Below are positions 9,225 through 18,451 of a DNA stretch of 64,000 bases, in pieces. The notes below the pieces were generated by a model. The model saw only the letters and a program-made list of their open reading frames with translations. It made no database searches and was not told where the DNA came from. The stretch is from Paenibacillus elgii NBRC 100335 (GTDB taxonomy: Bacteria > Bacillota > Bacilli > Paenibacillales > NBRC-103111). The stretch covers positions 248,001 to 312,000 of the forward strand of contig NZ_BIMB01000001.1 in assembly GCF_004000865.1 (NCBI RefSeq). The letters are read 5' to 3'. The stretch's first letter is position 1. The number at the start of each line of letters is the position of its first letter. The position numbers and the translations under genes were made by a program.

Positions 9225-10154
9225 TTATTTTTTCAACAGGTTGGCCGGAAGGAATTTAAGCTCCTCGACTTTTTTGTCTTGGAATTCCGGGCTCATGATG
9301 TAGTCGATGAATGCTTTGGCTGCGCCTTTGGCTTCGCCTTTCGTGTACATATGCTCGATGCCGTAGAGCGGGTATTTGCCGTCTTTGATCGCATCTTTGC
9401 TGAAGGCTACGCCTTCGAATTTCAGAGCTTTCAACGTATCGTTAACATAAGGCGTGTCTACATAACCGATTGCGCCGGTCGTTTGACCAACGGTTGTAGC
9501 CATAGCGCCGCTGGATTCTTGCGTTACGCCGTCTTTCGTGAAGTCTTTGCCGTCCAGAACGATTTTCTTCACGAGCGCACGGGAACCGGAGCTATCCGGA
9601 CGGTGAACGATCGTAATTTTTTGATCTTTGCCGCCAACTTCTTTCCAGTTTGTGATTTTACCGGAGAAAATGTCTGCTGCTTGAGCTTTGGTCAAATTGT
9701 CGATCGTAACGTCTTTGTTAACGATGATGGCAAAAGGCGCAACTGCTACGATATGGTCGACAAGACCTTTGTCTTTATATTCCGGGCCGGCTTCGATGTC
9801 GGAGTTGCCGATATCGGACGTGCCGTCCGCTACGTTTTTAAGACCTGTACCAGAACCGCCAGCGGTCGGGTTGATCGTTACTTTCGGGTTTTTCTTCATG
9901 AACTCGTCCGCAGCCGCTTTAACGAGCGGAAGCAGGGCGCTGGAGCCGGAAGCCGTTACCGTACCGGTGATCTCTTCTGTTTTAGCCGGTTGGTCCGCCG
10001 GTTTTTTGTCTCCCGTTGTTGCCGTTTTGTCTCCACCTGCTGCCGAATTATTCGGTGCCGGTTCTGTCTTTGTTCCGCAAGCGGAAAGAACCCCCAACAT
10101 TAAGATCGAAACCATGGCCACGCTTAAACCTTTTTTTGACAGCTGCTTCAACAT
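9225..10154 (-). CDS. pstS: phosphate-binding lipoprotein PstS
   Basis: 309 residues. The lipoprotein signal peptide ends in LSAC with Cys26 as the lipidated residue, followed by a Thr/Pro/Lys-rich linker. The mature part has phosphate-binding loops seen as TASGSSALLPL, GGSGTGLKNVADG and HRPDSSGSRALV. It captures phosphate outside the membrane for PstCAB. The start has GGGAGG about 10 nt upstream. It is the first gene of the operon and is preceded by a PhoP-box promoter (10193-10246). Confidence 0.97.
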   Translation of the reverse strand: MLKQLSKKGLSVAMVSILMLGVLSACGTKTEPAPNNSAAGGDKTATTGDKKPADQPAKTEEITGTVTASGSSALLPLVKAAADEFMKKNPKVTINPTAGGSGTGLKNVADGTSDIGNSDIEAGPEYKDKGLVDHIVAVAPFAIIVNKDVTIDNLTKAQAADIFSGKITNWKEVGGKDQKITIVHRPDSSGSRALVKKIVLDGKDFTKDGVTQESSGAMATTVGQTTGAIGYVDTPYVNDTLKALKFEGVAFSKDAIKDGKYPLYGIEHMYTKGEAKGAAKAFIDYIMSPEFQDKKVEELKFLPANLLKK

Positions 10155-10192
10155 TTCAGCATGTCCTCCCTTTGTTTTTTGTTTACTAGGAC

Positions 10193-10246
10193 ATCGTACC
10201 AGCCAATTGTTAAGTGAAAACCATCGGAACGTAAACGGAATGTAAA
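10193..10246 (-). promoter_or_regulatory. PhoP-box promoter of pstS
   Basis: On the minus strand TTTACA (10246-10241), TTTACG (10235-10230) and TTAACA (10213-10208) lie in phase at 11-bp steps, with one degenerate step between the last two. A TACGAT -10 follows 9 nt later (10198-10193). This matches the known TT(A/T/C)ACA repeat recognised by PhoP~P in Bacillus. The first hexamer starts 48 bp before the -10, exactly as in the ppk1 and chemoreceptor promoters. Confidence 0.85.
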
Positions 10247-10265
10247 AGTTTAAAGCTGCTAAAAG

Positions 10266-10319
10266 TTAACAATCGTTTTACAAACTTCCGTTTTTCTATT
10301 AATACTTTAGTCCTACACT
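10266..10319 (+). promoter_or_regulatory. predicted PhoP-box promoter of the chemoreceptor gene
   Basis: On the plus strand TTAACA (10266-10271), TTTACA (10277-10282) and TTAATA (10299-10304) are in 11-bp phase. TACACT follows at 10314-10319 as a -10, 48 bp from the first hexamer. Spacing is identical to the pstS and ppk1 promoters. The start codon lies 48 bp further on. Phosphate control of this gene is inferred. Confidence 0.65.
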
Positions 10320-10366
10320 GGCATCAGAATCGGGATTAATTTAGAAAGAAAGAGTGGAGGGTTTCT

Positions 10367-12337
10367 ATGAAACTAGCAGGCGCTATGACGCTTAGACAGA
10401 AGCTGATCGCCGGTTTGTCGGCTATGGTGGTCTTGTTTATGGGCGTTGCGTTATTTAACGTAAACCAGATGCACCGGATCAAAAGCCAATTGGGCGTTCA
10501 AAACGAGAAGGTGGAGCTCAAGCTGATGGCACTTGAATTGAAGGAAATGGTCCAGGAGCTCAATATTATCGCCTCCGGCTTGGAAATCTCGAAGAACCCG
10601 GACTATATCCCCAAATATAATGAAAAAAGAAAGCTCTACGATCAAATGGTCCAGCGCATCGGTGAAACAGCCGATACGGACGAGAAATCTGTGTGGCGGA
10701 GCAAGCTGATTCTGCTCACCGGCGAATATACGAATACGTTCGACGTGGCGGCCAAGGTCGTTCAGGATAAGTCCTTGACCAAAACGGACGTCGATAAAAA
10801 TATGGAGTACCTGTATAACGAGTCGCAGCGGATTATGGGCGAAATTTTCACGTATGTCGATCATTTCTACGTCTCGTATGCCAACGATGCCGCCGCTGCC
10901 GTAACGGCGACGCAGGACGGGTTGGACCGAACCGTTGCCGTCATGATCACCGCGTTCGCCCTTGTGGCGGTATGCGTAACCGCGATCGGCGTCCTTGTCA
11001 TCCGCTCGTTCACCGGACAGATCCGCCGGCTGCAGCATGCCGTAGGGCGAATCGCAGACGGAGACCTGCGGCACAAAATCGGAAGCCGCTCCCGCGACGA
11101 GCTCGGGCTGCTCAGCCAAAGCTTCGATCATATGGTCGATCAAGTGCGGGGCATGCTCCACAGCACGAAGCAGATCGCTTCCTCTTTAGCCGGGCATTCG
11201 CTTTCGTTCCGCGAATTCTCGGGGTCGACGGCGGCCGCCAATCAAGACATTTTACGTGCGATCCAAGACATCTCTACCGGAGCGGAGCAGCAAGCCCATT
11301 ACTCGGAGCACAGCGCCTACCTCATCAACAGCTTGGCCGAGGAAATTCGTAAAATCAACGAATATACGGATACGATGCAGCGAAAAAGCCGCGAAGCCGC
11401 CTTCAATACCCACACCGGTTCCCGGTCGATGGAAGCGCTCAGGCAGTCGACTGACCGGTCGGGAGACGTGCTCCGGCAAGTGACCGCCGCAATGGAAACC
11501 TTGTCGCAAAGCTCGGCGCAAATCGGCAAAATCGTCGGCACGATTGCGGAAATCGCCACGCAGACCAACGTGCTGGCGCTCAATGCGTCCATCGAAGCGG
11601 CGCGGGCCGGAGAACACGGCAAAGGCTTCTCCGTCATCGCGGAGGAAGTCCGCCAGCTCTCGTCGCAAACGGCCGAATCGTCCAAAAGGATCGGACTGAT
11701 CGTCAAGTCGCTGCTGATCCAAATGAGCGAGATGGAAGCCTCGTTCGAGGAAGCCCGCCGCTCGTTTGACGAGCAGAACGGGAAGATGGACGAGAGCATG
11801 GAAGCGTTCAGCTCGATTCGGTCTTCGATGGACGAGCTGTCCGGCCACATCGGCCAAATTCACGAGCTGATCACCGATGCGCAGGAGAAAAACGGCCAGC
11901 TCGTCGATGCCGTGCAGCACGTTGCCGCCATCGCCCAGGAATCCGCGGCGGGTGTGGAGGAGGTCAATTCTTCGTCGCACCAGCAGGATACGGCCATTCG
12001 GCACATTGCTTCGCAGGCGGACGACATGCTTTCGCTATCGCGGCGGCTGTTCGAGGAAATCGACAAGTTCAAGATGGATGATAGCGAAGCGGAGGAAGCT
12101 GGGAAAGCCGAGATCCCCGTATCGCCGGAGATGGACGAAAGCCGAGTGCAGAAGAAAGAGGAGCGCGAGGTAATCCTCGAGGCTAAGAGTGCGGGACAAG
12201 CCGTGGCTGAGACCGCAGCGGCACCTGCCGTGTCGGCTTACGCTGGGACGCAAGCCGCGCCTCAAGAGCAGGCAGATCATAAGGATAACGAAGCCGTCAG
12301 CCGGGAAGAAGAGGAAAAGAAGCTCCAGCCGGTTTGA
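10367..12337 (+). CDS. methyl-accepting chemotaxis protein, probable Pho-regulon member
   Basis: 656 residues. Membrane segments lie near residues 12-32 and 188-211, flanking a helical external domain of about 150 residues that resembles four-helix-bundle sensors. A HAMP domain follows (about 212-265), then a long cytoplasmic signalling coiled coil whose tip reads [18 protein letters not shown] near residue 400. The last ~80 residues are an unusual acidic, Glu/Ala-rich low-complexity tail. It senses an unknown external cue and signals to CheA/CheW. Its start has GTGGAGGG upstream. It is divergent from pstS and has its own PhoP-box-like promoter, so it may be made under phosphate starvation. 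Confidence 0.93.
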   Translation: MKLAGAMTLRQKLIAGLSAMVVLFMGVALFNVNQMHRIKSQLGVQNEKVELKLMALELKEMVQELNIIASGLEISKNPDYIPKYNEKRKLYDQMVQRIGETADTDEKSVWRSKLILLTGEYTNTFDVAAKVVQDKSLTKTDVDKNMEYLYNESQRIMGEIFTYVDHFYVSYANDAAAAVTATQDGLDRTVAVMITAFALVAVCVTAIGVLVIRSFTGQIRRLQHAVGRIADGDLRHKIGSRSRDELGLLSQSFDHMVDQVRGMLHSTKQIASSLAGHSLSFREFSGSTAAANQDILRAIQDISTGAEQQAHYSEHSAYLINSLAEEIRKINEYTDTMQRKSREAAFNTHTGSRSMEALRQSTDRSGDVLRQVTAAMETLSQSSAQIGKIVGTIAEIATQTNVLALNASIEAARAGEHGKGFSVIAEEVRQLSSQTAESSKRIGLIVKSLLIQMSEMEASFEEARRSFDEQNGKMDESMEAFSSIRSSMDELSGHIGQIHELITDAQEKNGQLVDAVQHVAAIAQESAAGVEEVNSSSHQQDTAIRHIASQADDMLSLSRRLFEEIDKFKMDDSEAEEAGKAEIPVSPEMDESRVQKKEEREVILEAKSAGQAVAETAAAPAVSAYAGTQAAPQEQADHKDNEAVSREEEEKKLQPV

Positions 12338-12358
12338 TGCCAAGAAGTCAGCAGGCAT

Positions 12359-12406
12359 ACGAAAAGCCCCGGTTTTCGCATCCAATGCGAAGCCGGGGCT
12401 TTTCGT
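12359..12406. terminator. bidirectional terminator between convergent genes
   Basis: A perfect 14-bp stem (ACGAAAAGCCCCGG, 12359-12372, with CCGGGGCTTTTCGT, 12393-12406) has A/T-rich tails on both sides. It serves the chemoreceptor gene on the plus strand and the oxidoreductase on the minus strand, whose stop codon begins at 12409. Confidence 0.92.
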
Positions 12407-13489
12407 TTAATCGAAATAGATGGCTTTGCCGGTGCGGGAAGACTCGTAGATCGCTTCGAGAATTTCCGACACGACGCAGGCCTGCTCCGGCGTAACGACA
12501 GGATCGATATCCTTGTCGATCGCTTCCAGCCACAAGCGGGCTTCGAGATCGGCCGGGCTTTCGCCGTTGCCTTCGTAAAAATCGACGCCTTTGGCATCCA
12601 ACTGGATTTCGTTCATGAACAGGCGGCTGTGCTTCTCGCCGTTGATGCGCAAGCCGTCCCACATGTCGGCACCGCCCTCGGTGCCGCACAGCGTCGTTTT
12701 GGCTTCGCCGGTTTGCAGCAGGTTGATCGCCCAGCTCGATTCGAGTACGATCGTCGCCCCGTTCTGCATCGTAATCATACCGAATGCGGAATCCTCGACC
12801 GTGAATTTCTCCGGGTCCCAAGAGCCCCAAGCGTTGGCAGCGTTTGCTTTCTTCGACAGCTTATGAAAGGCGGTCCCGAGTACAGCCTTCGGCTTATAAT
12901 TGTCCATCATCCACAGCGTCAAATCGAGTGCATGCGTCCCGATATCGATCAACGGGCCTCCGCCTTGCTTCTCTTCATCCAGAAAGACGCCCCAGGTCGG
13001 AACGGCACGGCGGCGGATCGCGTGCGCTTTAGCGTAATAAATGTCGCCGAGCTCGCCTTCCTCGCAAACCTTTTTCAAATATTGGCTGTCCGCGCGGAAA
13101 CGGTTTTGATAGCCGATCGTCAGCTTTTTGCCGGTCCGCTTCGCCGCTTCCACCATACGTCTGGCGTCCGCTGCGGTTTTCGCCATCGGCTTCTCGCACA
13201 TCACGTGCTTGCCGGATTCCAGAGCGTCGATCGTAATGTCGGCGTGGGAATCGTTCGGCGTACAAATATGAACGAGATCGAGCGTCGTATCGCCCAGCAG
13301 CTGCTTATAATCCGAATACACTTTCGCTCCCGGCGCGCCGAACTTGCTTGCGGCCTCGTGCGCCCGCTCTTCGACAATATCGCAAAATGCGACCATTTCA
13401 GCGTTGGGTTGATTTTTCAGCGCAGGCATATGCTTGCCGTTGGCAATTCCCCCGCAGCCGATAATTCCAATTCGATATACTTTAGACAT
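12407..13489 (-). CDS. Gfo/Idh/MocA family NAD(P)-dependent oxidoreductase
   Basis: 360 residues from ATG 13489, which has AAGGAGG upstream; the longer frame to 13552 has no ribosome site. The N-terminal Rossmann fold shows GIIGCGGIANGKH, followed by the family signature EKPMAKTAADARRM. The C-terminal GFO_IDH domain carries DIGTHALDLTLWMMDN with the catalytic His region. Members oxidise or reduce sugars and inositols. Substrate unknown. A second, more distant family member lies 146 bp upstream on the same strand. Confidence 0.93.
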   Translation of the reverse strand: MSKVYRIGIIGCGGIANGKHMPALKNQPNAEMVAFCDIVEERAHEAASKFGAPGAKVYSDYKQLLGDTTLDLVHICTPNDSHADITIDALESGKHVMCEKPMAKTAADARRMVEAAKRTGKKLTIGYQNRFRADSQYLKKVCEEGELGDIYYAKAHAIRRRAVPTWGVFLDEEKQGGGPLIDIGTHALDLTLWMMDNYKPKAVLGTAFHKLSKKANAANAWGSWDPEKFTVEDSAFGMITMQNGATIVLESSWAINLLQTGEAKTTLCGTEGGADMWDGLRINGEKHSRLFMNEIQLDAKGVDFYEGNGESPADLEARLWLEAIDKDIDPVVTPEQACVVSEILEAIYESSRTGKAIYFD

Positions 13490-13634
13490 GAAGACGGCGC
13501 CTCCTTCGTCAATCACAGTTTGGTTCGTAATCCCAAGCCTTAGTATAGACAAGTCGCGGCCAAAAAGATATTTCGGAATTGGCGTTCATTATATGCAATT
13601 GTGTCATCGCTGCGTTCGTTATGTATCGGACTTC

Positions 13635-14639
13635 TCATTCGGCCGAAACCAATATGCGCACTCTGCGCTCGGTACGTGCTGCTTCCAGCAGCGCATCCAT
13701 AACCCGCGCTTGTCGGAGCGCTTCTTCGGCTCCGTCGTTGTCTTCCGAATGCCCCTGCTTCCGAAGCAGCACCGCATCCGCGAAGCTCTCCGCCTGCAAG
13801 CGAAACGGCGTGAGCCGGTCGGTGCCCCATTCCTCCCACCGGTTGTCGAGCCGACAGCGAATCCGCAGCTCCTCCGCGGTCACGTCGAGCTCAACCTGCA
13901 GCTTCCCCTTTGTCCCCCATAGCTCGAAGCTGGCTCCATGAGGCAGATCCAGCGCCGCATCCAGTTGGGCCGTACGCCCCTCGGCAAAATAAAGCGTACC
14001 CGCGAACCGCCGGTCCACGCCATGAAGAGGATGCAGGTCCAGAGCCGCATCTGAGGCTATCGGCTCCTCCTGTGTGAAGTACCGCGCCCAAGCGACCGGA
14101 TAACAGCCGATGTCGTACAGCGCGCCTCCGCCCCAGTCTTTGCGCCAACGGCTGCTGGACTCGTAGGCCACGAACGAAAAGCGCCCGTAAAAACGGGCCC
14201 ATTGCCCGATCGCGCCTTCTCCGATCCAATCGCGCATCTGCTCGAATCCGGGGTAGTATTTCCAGACAAAAGCTTCCCGGACCAGCACGTTATGCTTTTG
14301 GGCCGCATCGGCAATCGCTTTGGCCTCGCTCCCGTTCAAAGCAAACGGCTTTTCCAGCAACACGTGCTTTCCGGCTTCGCACGCTTTCACCGCCCATGCT
14401 TTATGCAGATGATTGAGTAAAGCGATATACACCGCATCAATTTCGGGATCGCGCAATAGGGCCTCGTAGCTCTCGTAATGCCGGGGCACACCGAAGCGCC
14501 CGGCAGCGGAACGCCCGTTCTCTTCCGTTCTTCCGGCTACTCCGTACCACATTCCGTTTGTCGCTTTGTTTAACGCCATACCGGCTTTGCCTATAATACG
14601 TCCCGTCCCCAGGACTCCCCATTTGATTCGATCTGACAT
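13635..14639 (-). CDS. Gfo/Idh/MocA family oxidoreductase
   Basis: 334 residues. The Rossmann motif is GVLGTGRIIGKAG, the signature is LLEKPFALNGSEAKAIADAA, and the catalytic-region motif is GGGALYDIGCYPVAWAR. It resembles the glucose-fructose oxidoreductase/dihydrodiol dehydrogenase branch (about 330 residues). It differs clearly in sequence from the neighbour at 12407-13489, so it is not a recent duplicate. AAAGGA precedes the start. A 14-bp palindrome, ATTTCCCGGGAAAT, lies at 14663-14676, 24 bp upstream, and could be an operator. Confidence 0.92.
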   Translation of the reverse strand: MSDRIKWGVLGTGRIIGKAGMALNKATNGMWYGVAGRTEENGRSAAGRFGVPRHYESYEALLRDPEIDAVYIALLNHLHKAWAVKACEAGKHVLLEKPFALNGSEAKAIADAAQKHNVLVREAFVWKYYPGFEQMRDWIGEGAIGQWARFYGRFSFVAYESSSRWRKDWGGGALYDIGCYPVAWARYFTQEEPIASDAALDLHPLHGVDRRFAGTLYFAEGRTAQLDAALDLPHGASFELWGTKGKLQVELDVTAEELRIRCRLDNRWEEWGTDRLTPFRLQAESFADAVLLRKQGHSEDNDGAEEALRQARVMDALLEAARTERRVRILVSAE

Positions 14640-14720
14640 CGATTGCCCCGTCCTTTCGACCTATTTCCCGGGAAATGGATATTGGTCGCCACTATTCGAC
14701 CCAAGGAATTCCGCTTAGGC

Positions 14721-14754
14721 AAAAGAAAAGGAGGCCGCGATATCTGCTGCCTCC
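14721..14754 (-). terminator. terminator downstream of phoP
   Basis: The arms GGAGGC (14730-14735) and GCCTCC (14749-14754) form a hairpin followed on the minus strand by TTTTCTTTT. It lies 15 bp beyond the phoP stop. Confidence 0.75.
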
Positions 14755-14769
14755 TCCCTGCTGTATAAG

Positions 14770-15489
14770 CTATGCTTTTTTACCTGCCGAAGTGACCAGC
14801 TTGTAGCCGACGCCGCGAATCGATTCGATCTGCACCGACTGCTGGTTCATTTCCAGCTTTTTGCGAAGGGAACTGACGTGCACGTCCACCGTCCGCTGAC
14901 CGCCGATATAGTCGAAGCCCCAGACGATGTTCATCAGGTCGTCTCGCGTCACGACGACGCCCGGCCGCTGCACGAGATACAGCAGCACTTCGAACTCCTT
15001 CGGACGAAGCGGAATCGACTCGCCGCCGAGCAGCACCTCGTATTTTTCCGGATAAATATACAGGTCGCCCGCAGTGATGACCTTCTCCCCGCTTCCGGGC
15101 TTATCCAGCAGGCCGTCATCGGCCGTCGTCCGACGCAGCACGGCGGATACCCGAGCCAACAGCTCCGCTACGCCGAACGGCTTCGTAATATAGTCGTCGG
15201 CTCCGTATTTGAGCCCCTGTACCACTTCTTCCTCGGCATTGCGGGCGGTCAGGATGATGACCGGCGTTTTGTTTCCTTTTTGCCGGAGCTTGGACAAAAT
15301 CTCAAAGCCGTTCATCCCGGGAAGCATAATGTCCAGAACGATGAGATCGAACTGATGCTGCAGCGCTGCCTGCAATCCGTCGCTTCCGTGATCGACCACT
15401 TTGGTTTCGTAGCCTTCTTGCGTAAGATTATAAGACAACAGCCTCGCTAGCGTAGGCTCGTCCTCAATAACCAAAATTTTTTGCGGCAT
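14770..15489 (-). CDS. phoP: phosphate-response regulator PhoP (OmpR family)
   Basis: 239 residues from ATG 15489 with GGGGGAG upstream. The receiver has ED at 9-10, phospho-acceptor D53 (LIVLDIMLPGMNG) and the switch Lys in YITKPFG. The C-terminal winged helix contains RPKEFEVLLYL and GGQRTVDVHVSSLRKKLE. It is assigned to PhoP because the kinase gene next to it is PhoR-like and the window holds PhoP-type boxes. A ResD/YycF-like paralogue cannot be fully excluded. It lies downstream of phoR, the reverse of B. subtilis. The 96-bp gap carries a possible TTGTCA-N17-TAAGCT promoter of its own. Confidence 0.9.
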   Translation of the reverse strand: MPQKILVIEDEPTLARLLSYNLTQEGYETKVVDHGSDGLQAALQHQFDLIVLDIMLPGMNGFEILSKLRQKGNKTPVIILTARNAEEEVVQGLKYGADDYITKPFGVAELLARVSAVLRRTTADDGLLDKPGSGEKVITAGDLYIYPEKYEVLLGGESIPLRPKEFEVLLYLVQRPGVVVTRDDLMNIVWGFDYIGGQRTVDVHVSSLRKKLEMNQQSVQIESIRGVGYKLVTSAGKKA

Positions 15490-15585
15490 GTTACTCCCCC
15501 GGGCATTTATTCTATATCTAAAGCTTAACATAGCCTATATTTATTGACAAACGGTAAATGGGTTTTTGGCTCAAATTGCCTGCGC

Positions 15586-17385
15586 TCAGTGAATCATCGG
15601 CATATCGATCTCGAACTTCGTGCCGACGCCGACCTCGCTTTCCACCCGGATCGTGCCCTTGTGCAGCTCCACCAGATGCTTGACGATGGACAACCCGAGT
15701 CCCGTGCCCCCGGAGCTGCGGGAACGCGCCTTGTCCACCCGGTAAAACCGCTCGAAGATGCGCGGCAGATCCTTCTTCGGAATGCCGATCCCCGTATCCG
15801 CAATCGTGAACCGGACCTTGTCGTCCGCCGCCTCTGACGTTCCGCCGAGCAGCTGCTCGACCTTCACTTTCACTTTGCCGCCCTCCGGCGTATAGTTGAT
15901 CCCGTTGGAGAGCAGGTTGATCAAAATTTGCCGCAGCCGGTCCTCGTCCGCTTCCATATAAATGTCTTCGGGCACCTGCATATCCAGCTCGATCGATTTC
16001 TTCGCCGCCTCCGTCCGCATTACGTTGACGCAATGACCGACGAACGTTTCCAGATGCACCGGCGAGAACTGGAGCGGAATGCGCTTCGATTCGATTTTGG
16101 ACAGCTCCAGAATGTCCCCGATTAACCGATTGAGCCGCTCGCTCTCGTCGAAGATAATCTGGAGAAACGATCGCGCCGTTTCCTTGTCGTTCAGCGCTCC
16201 GGCCAGCAGCGTTTCGGCGAAGCCTTTGACCGCGGCAATCGGCGTCTTCAGCTCGTGGGACACGTTGGCGACGAATTCGCTACGCATCCGCTCCAACCGC
16301 CGAACGGCGGTGATATCGTGCAGCACGATGAGAAGCCCGGTCCATTCCTGGCTCGAATCCGAGATCGGACTCAGGTTAATCTCCAGAATTCGCTCGCTGG
16401 GGTAGTAGAAAATCATTTCGTCCCGGATATGCTCACGCACGTCGATACATTCCTGGATCATCTGGGTGAACTCGAACTGCTGTTTAGCCTGATCGAATTT
16501 TTTCCCTAAGAGCTCTTGCGCGGAAAAGCCGAGAATGTCTTCGGCCGAACGGTTCAGAAGCACGATCTTGCCTTCCCGGTCGATCATCATGACGCCGCTG
16601 ATCATGTTCTCCAGCACGCTCTTGAGCCGGTTCTCGTCCTCCAGAATGCGGTTCATCTGCAGCTGCAAACTGTCCGCCATCCGGTTGATAGCATGGCCGA
16701 GCTGCCCGATCTCGTCTTTTTTGTTGAGCCGGACGCGGTACTTGTAATTCATGTCCGTAATCTGCTGCGCGACGCTCGTGATCAGCTCGATCGGCCGCGT
16801 AATGCCGTAGGCGACGCGGTAGCTGATCAGACCGGCCAGCAGGAACACCGCCAACAGCCCGCCGAGCAGAACGTACCATACTTTGCGGATCGACTGCTCA
16901 ACCTCCGCCAGACTCATCGCAAGCCGCAGATAGCCATCGGTCTTGTCGCCCATCTGCACCGGAATCGCGACGTAGAGCATGTTTTGACCGATCGTGCTGC
17001 TGTAGCGCTTCGCGTAGCCGACTTTCCCCGAGCTTGCCGCAGCTTCGATCTCTTCGCGGTGCAGGTGATTCTCCATCTCCGCCGGATTGGAGTCCGAATC
17101 GGCCAATACCTTGCCGTCTCCGCGGATATACGTGACCCGGGCATCGGCAAACTGCTTCAGCCGGGCGGCGCGCTCCGAGAACTCCTTCATCAGCTCCGGC
17201 TCCGATCCCCGGTGGCTCCAATCCATCGTCGAGAGGATGATTCGCAGCTCCCGCTCCATATTCGTTTTGAGCGAGTCGATATACGATTGCTGCAGCATTT
17301 GGGCCATAAACAAACCGGCCATCAGCACGGAAGCGCCGATCAAAGCGATAAAAATCAAGGTCAACCGGGCGCGGAACATCTTCAT
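15586..17385 (-). CDS. phoR: phosphate-sensing histidine kinase PhoR
   Basis: 599 residues from ATG 17385. Membrane segments lie near 9-30 and 163-185, flanking a ~130-residue external domain. HAMP (about 186-240), PAS (about 245-355), HisKA with His377 in NVSHELKTP, and HATPase with NLLSNGINYTPEGG and SSGGTGLGLSIVKHL follow. This is the standard PhoR plan, and its length agrees with Bacillus PhoR (about 580). It phosphorylates PhoP at low phosphate, under PhoU/Pst control. Gene order here is phoR then phoP. It follows a transporter gene by 61 bp and may be in the same transcript as fumarase. Confidence 0.92.
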   Translation of the reverse strand: MKMFRARLTLIFIALIGASVLMAGLFMAQMLQQSYIDSLKTNMERELRIILSTMDWSHRGSEPELMKEFSERAARLKQFADARVTYIRGDGKVLADSDSNPAEMENHLHREEIEAAASSGKVGYAKRYSSTIGQNMLYVAIPVQMGDKTDGYLRLAMSLAEVEQSIRKVWYVLLGGLLAVFLLAGLISYRVAYGITRPIELITSVAQQITDMNYKYRVRLNKKDEIGQLGHAINRMADSLQLQMNRILEDENRLKSVLENMISGVMMIDREGKIVLLNRSAEDILGFSAQELLGKKFDQAKQQFEFTQMIQECIDVREHIRDEMIFYYPSERILEINLSPISDSSQEWTGLLIVLHDITAVRRLERMRSEFVANVSHELKTPIAAVKGFAETLLAGALNDKETARSFLQIIFDESERLNRLIGDILELSKIESKRIPLQFSPVHLETFVGHCVNVMRTEAAKKSIELDMQVPEDIYMEADEDRLRQILINLLSNGINYTPEGGKVKVKVEQLLGGTSEAADDKVRFTIADTGIGIPKKDLPRIFERFYRVDKARSRSSGGTGLGLSIVKHLVELHKGTIRVESEVGVGTKFEIDMPMIH

Positions 17386-17446
17386 AAGGTGCGTTTTCCC
17401 TCCAAGCAAGCTGCGCGGGCGCCAAAGTCCCGACAAACGTTTTTAC

Positions 17447-18442
17447 TCAATATCGTACTTGTTCGGCCGGCGGAGCGCCAGTTAATTTTGTGTAAAGGGA
17501 GGAGCGCCAATATTTTTTCATCAACCAATGATTGAGCGTAGCCATCGGCTGTTGGATCAAAATCGACAGAACGACGGGCACCGCGGTCAACGGCTCGAAA
17601 TAAGCGAGCGCCAGCACCAGCCCGAGCGAAATGTTGCGCATACCGGACGAATACGTAATGGCAATGACAAGTTCGGGCTTGCGCAGCCACACCGAGCCTG
17701 CGAAGCCGATCAGATACGACAGGATCACCAGCAGCACGACCAGCGGAATCACAACGATCATATCGCTCTTCATCTGCACCACATACGGCTCGATCGCCGC
17801 CGCATTGATCATGACCACGACGGCCAGCGCCAGCTTGGAGGTTGGGCCGCAGACGGGAGCCGACCAGCTCTTGAAGCGCTGCCTGGACAGTTCGTTCACG
17901 AGCACGCCGAGGATCGTCGGTACCACGATGATTTTGACCAGATCCAGCATCACCTTCGTATGGTCGAACGCGATCGCCTCGCCGAAGAACAGCTCCACCG
18001 CGGCCGGAATGACGAACGGGCTGAGGGCCGAATCGATCACGATCATGGCCAGAGCGAGCGGCACATGGCCCTTGGATAGTCCAACCCAGATGACGGACGA
18101 TACCCCGAGCGGGATGATCGCGAACAGGACGAACCCGACCACATAAGGCGATTCCGCGCCGAAGGCGGTCCGGCCGATCGCATAACCGAGCGCCGGCGCC
18201 ACGACATGCGACAGCACGAACGTCAGCGCCATCGGCAGCGGCATCTGGAACGCTTCACGGATTTGGCCAAAACTGCAGCCGGTTGCCATGACGAAGGTCA
18301 AATAGGCGAACAACAGCGGCACCGCCGCCGTCCAGCTATTCATATAATGAGACAAAAGAAACCCCAGTATCAACGATACCGGGACAATGACGGACAAATA
18401 TTTTTCTATCCAGGCGTTCAGCCTGATACCGAATGATCCCAT
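17447..18442 (-). CDS. bile acid:sodium symporter (BASS) family transporter
   Basis: 331 residues, nine or ten membrane segments, hydrophobic throughout. The family features are LFAYLTFVMATGCSFGQ in the third segment, a GVSSVIWVGLSKGH stretch and the YSSGMRNISLGL cross-over motif. BASS proteins carry organic anions with sodium. It begins 9 bp after the fumarase stop, so an organic or dicarboxylic acid substrate is plausible but unproven. The ribosome site is weak, so translation probably depends on coupling to fumarase. Confidence 0.85.
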   Translation of the reverse strand: MGSFGIRLNAWIEKYLSVIVPVSLILGFLLSHYMNSWTAAVPLLFAYLTFVMATGCSFGQIREAFQMPLPMALTFVLSHVVAPALGYAIGRTAFGAESPYVVGFVLFAIIPLGVSSVIWVGLSKGHVPLALAMIVIDSALSPFVIPAAVELFFGEAIAFDHTKVMLDLVKIIVVPTILGVLVNELSRQRFKSWSAPVCGPTSKLALAVVVMINAAAIEPYVVQMKSDMIVVIPLVVLLVILSYLIGFAGSVWLRKPELVIAITYSSGMRNISLGLVLALAYFEPLTAVPVVLSILIQQPMATLNHWLMKKYWRSSLYTKLTGAPPAEQVRY

Positions 18443-18451
18443 GACCGGGCC

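Noticed and set aside
14663..14676. Palindrome ATTTCCCGGGAAAT before an oxidoreductase gene
   Set aside because: Suggestive of an operator, but there is no regulator gene next to it and no second copy was seen, so it is noted only in that gene's entry.
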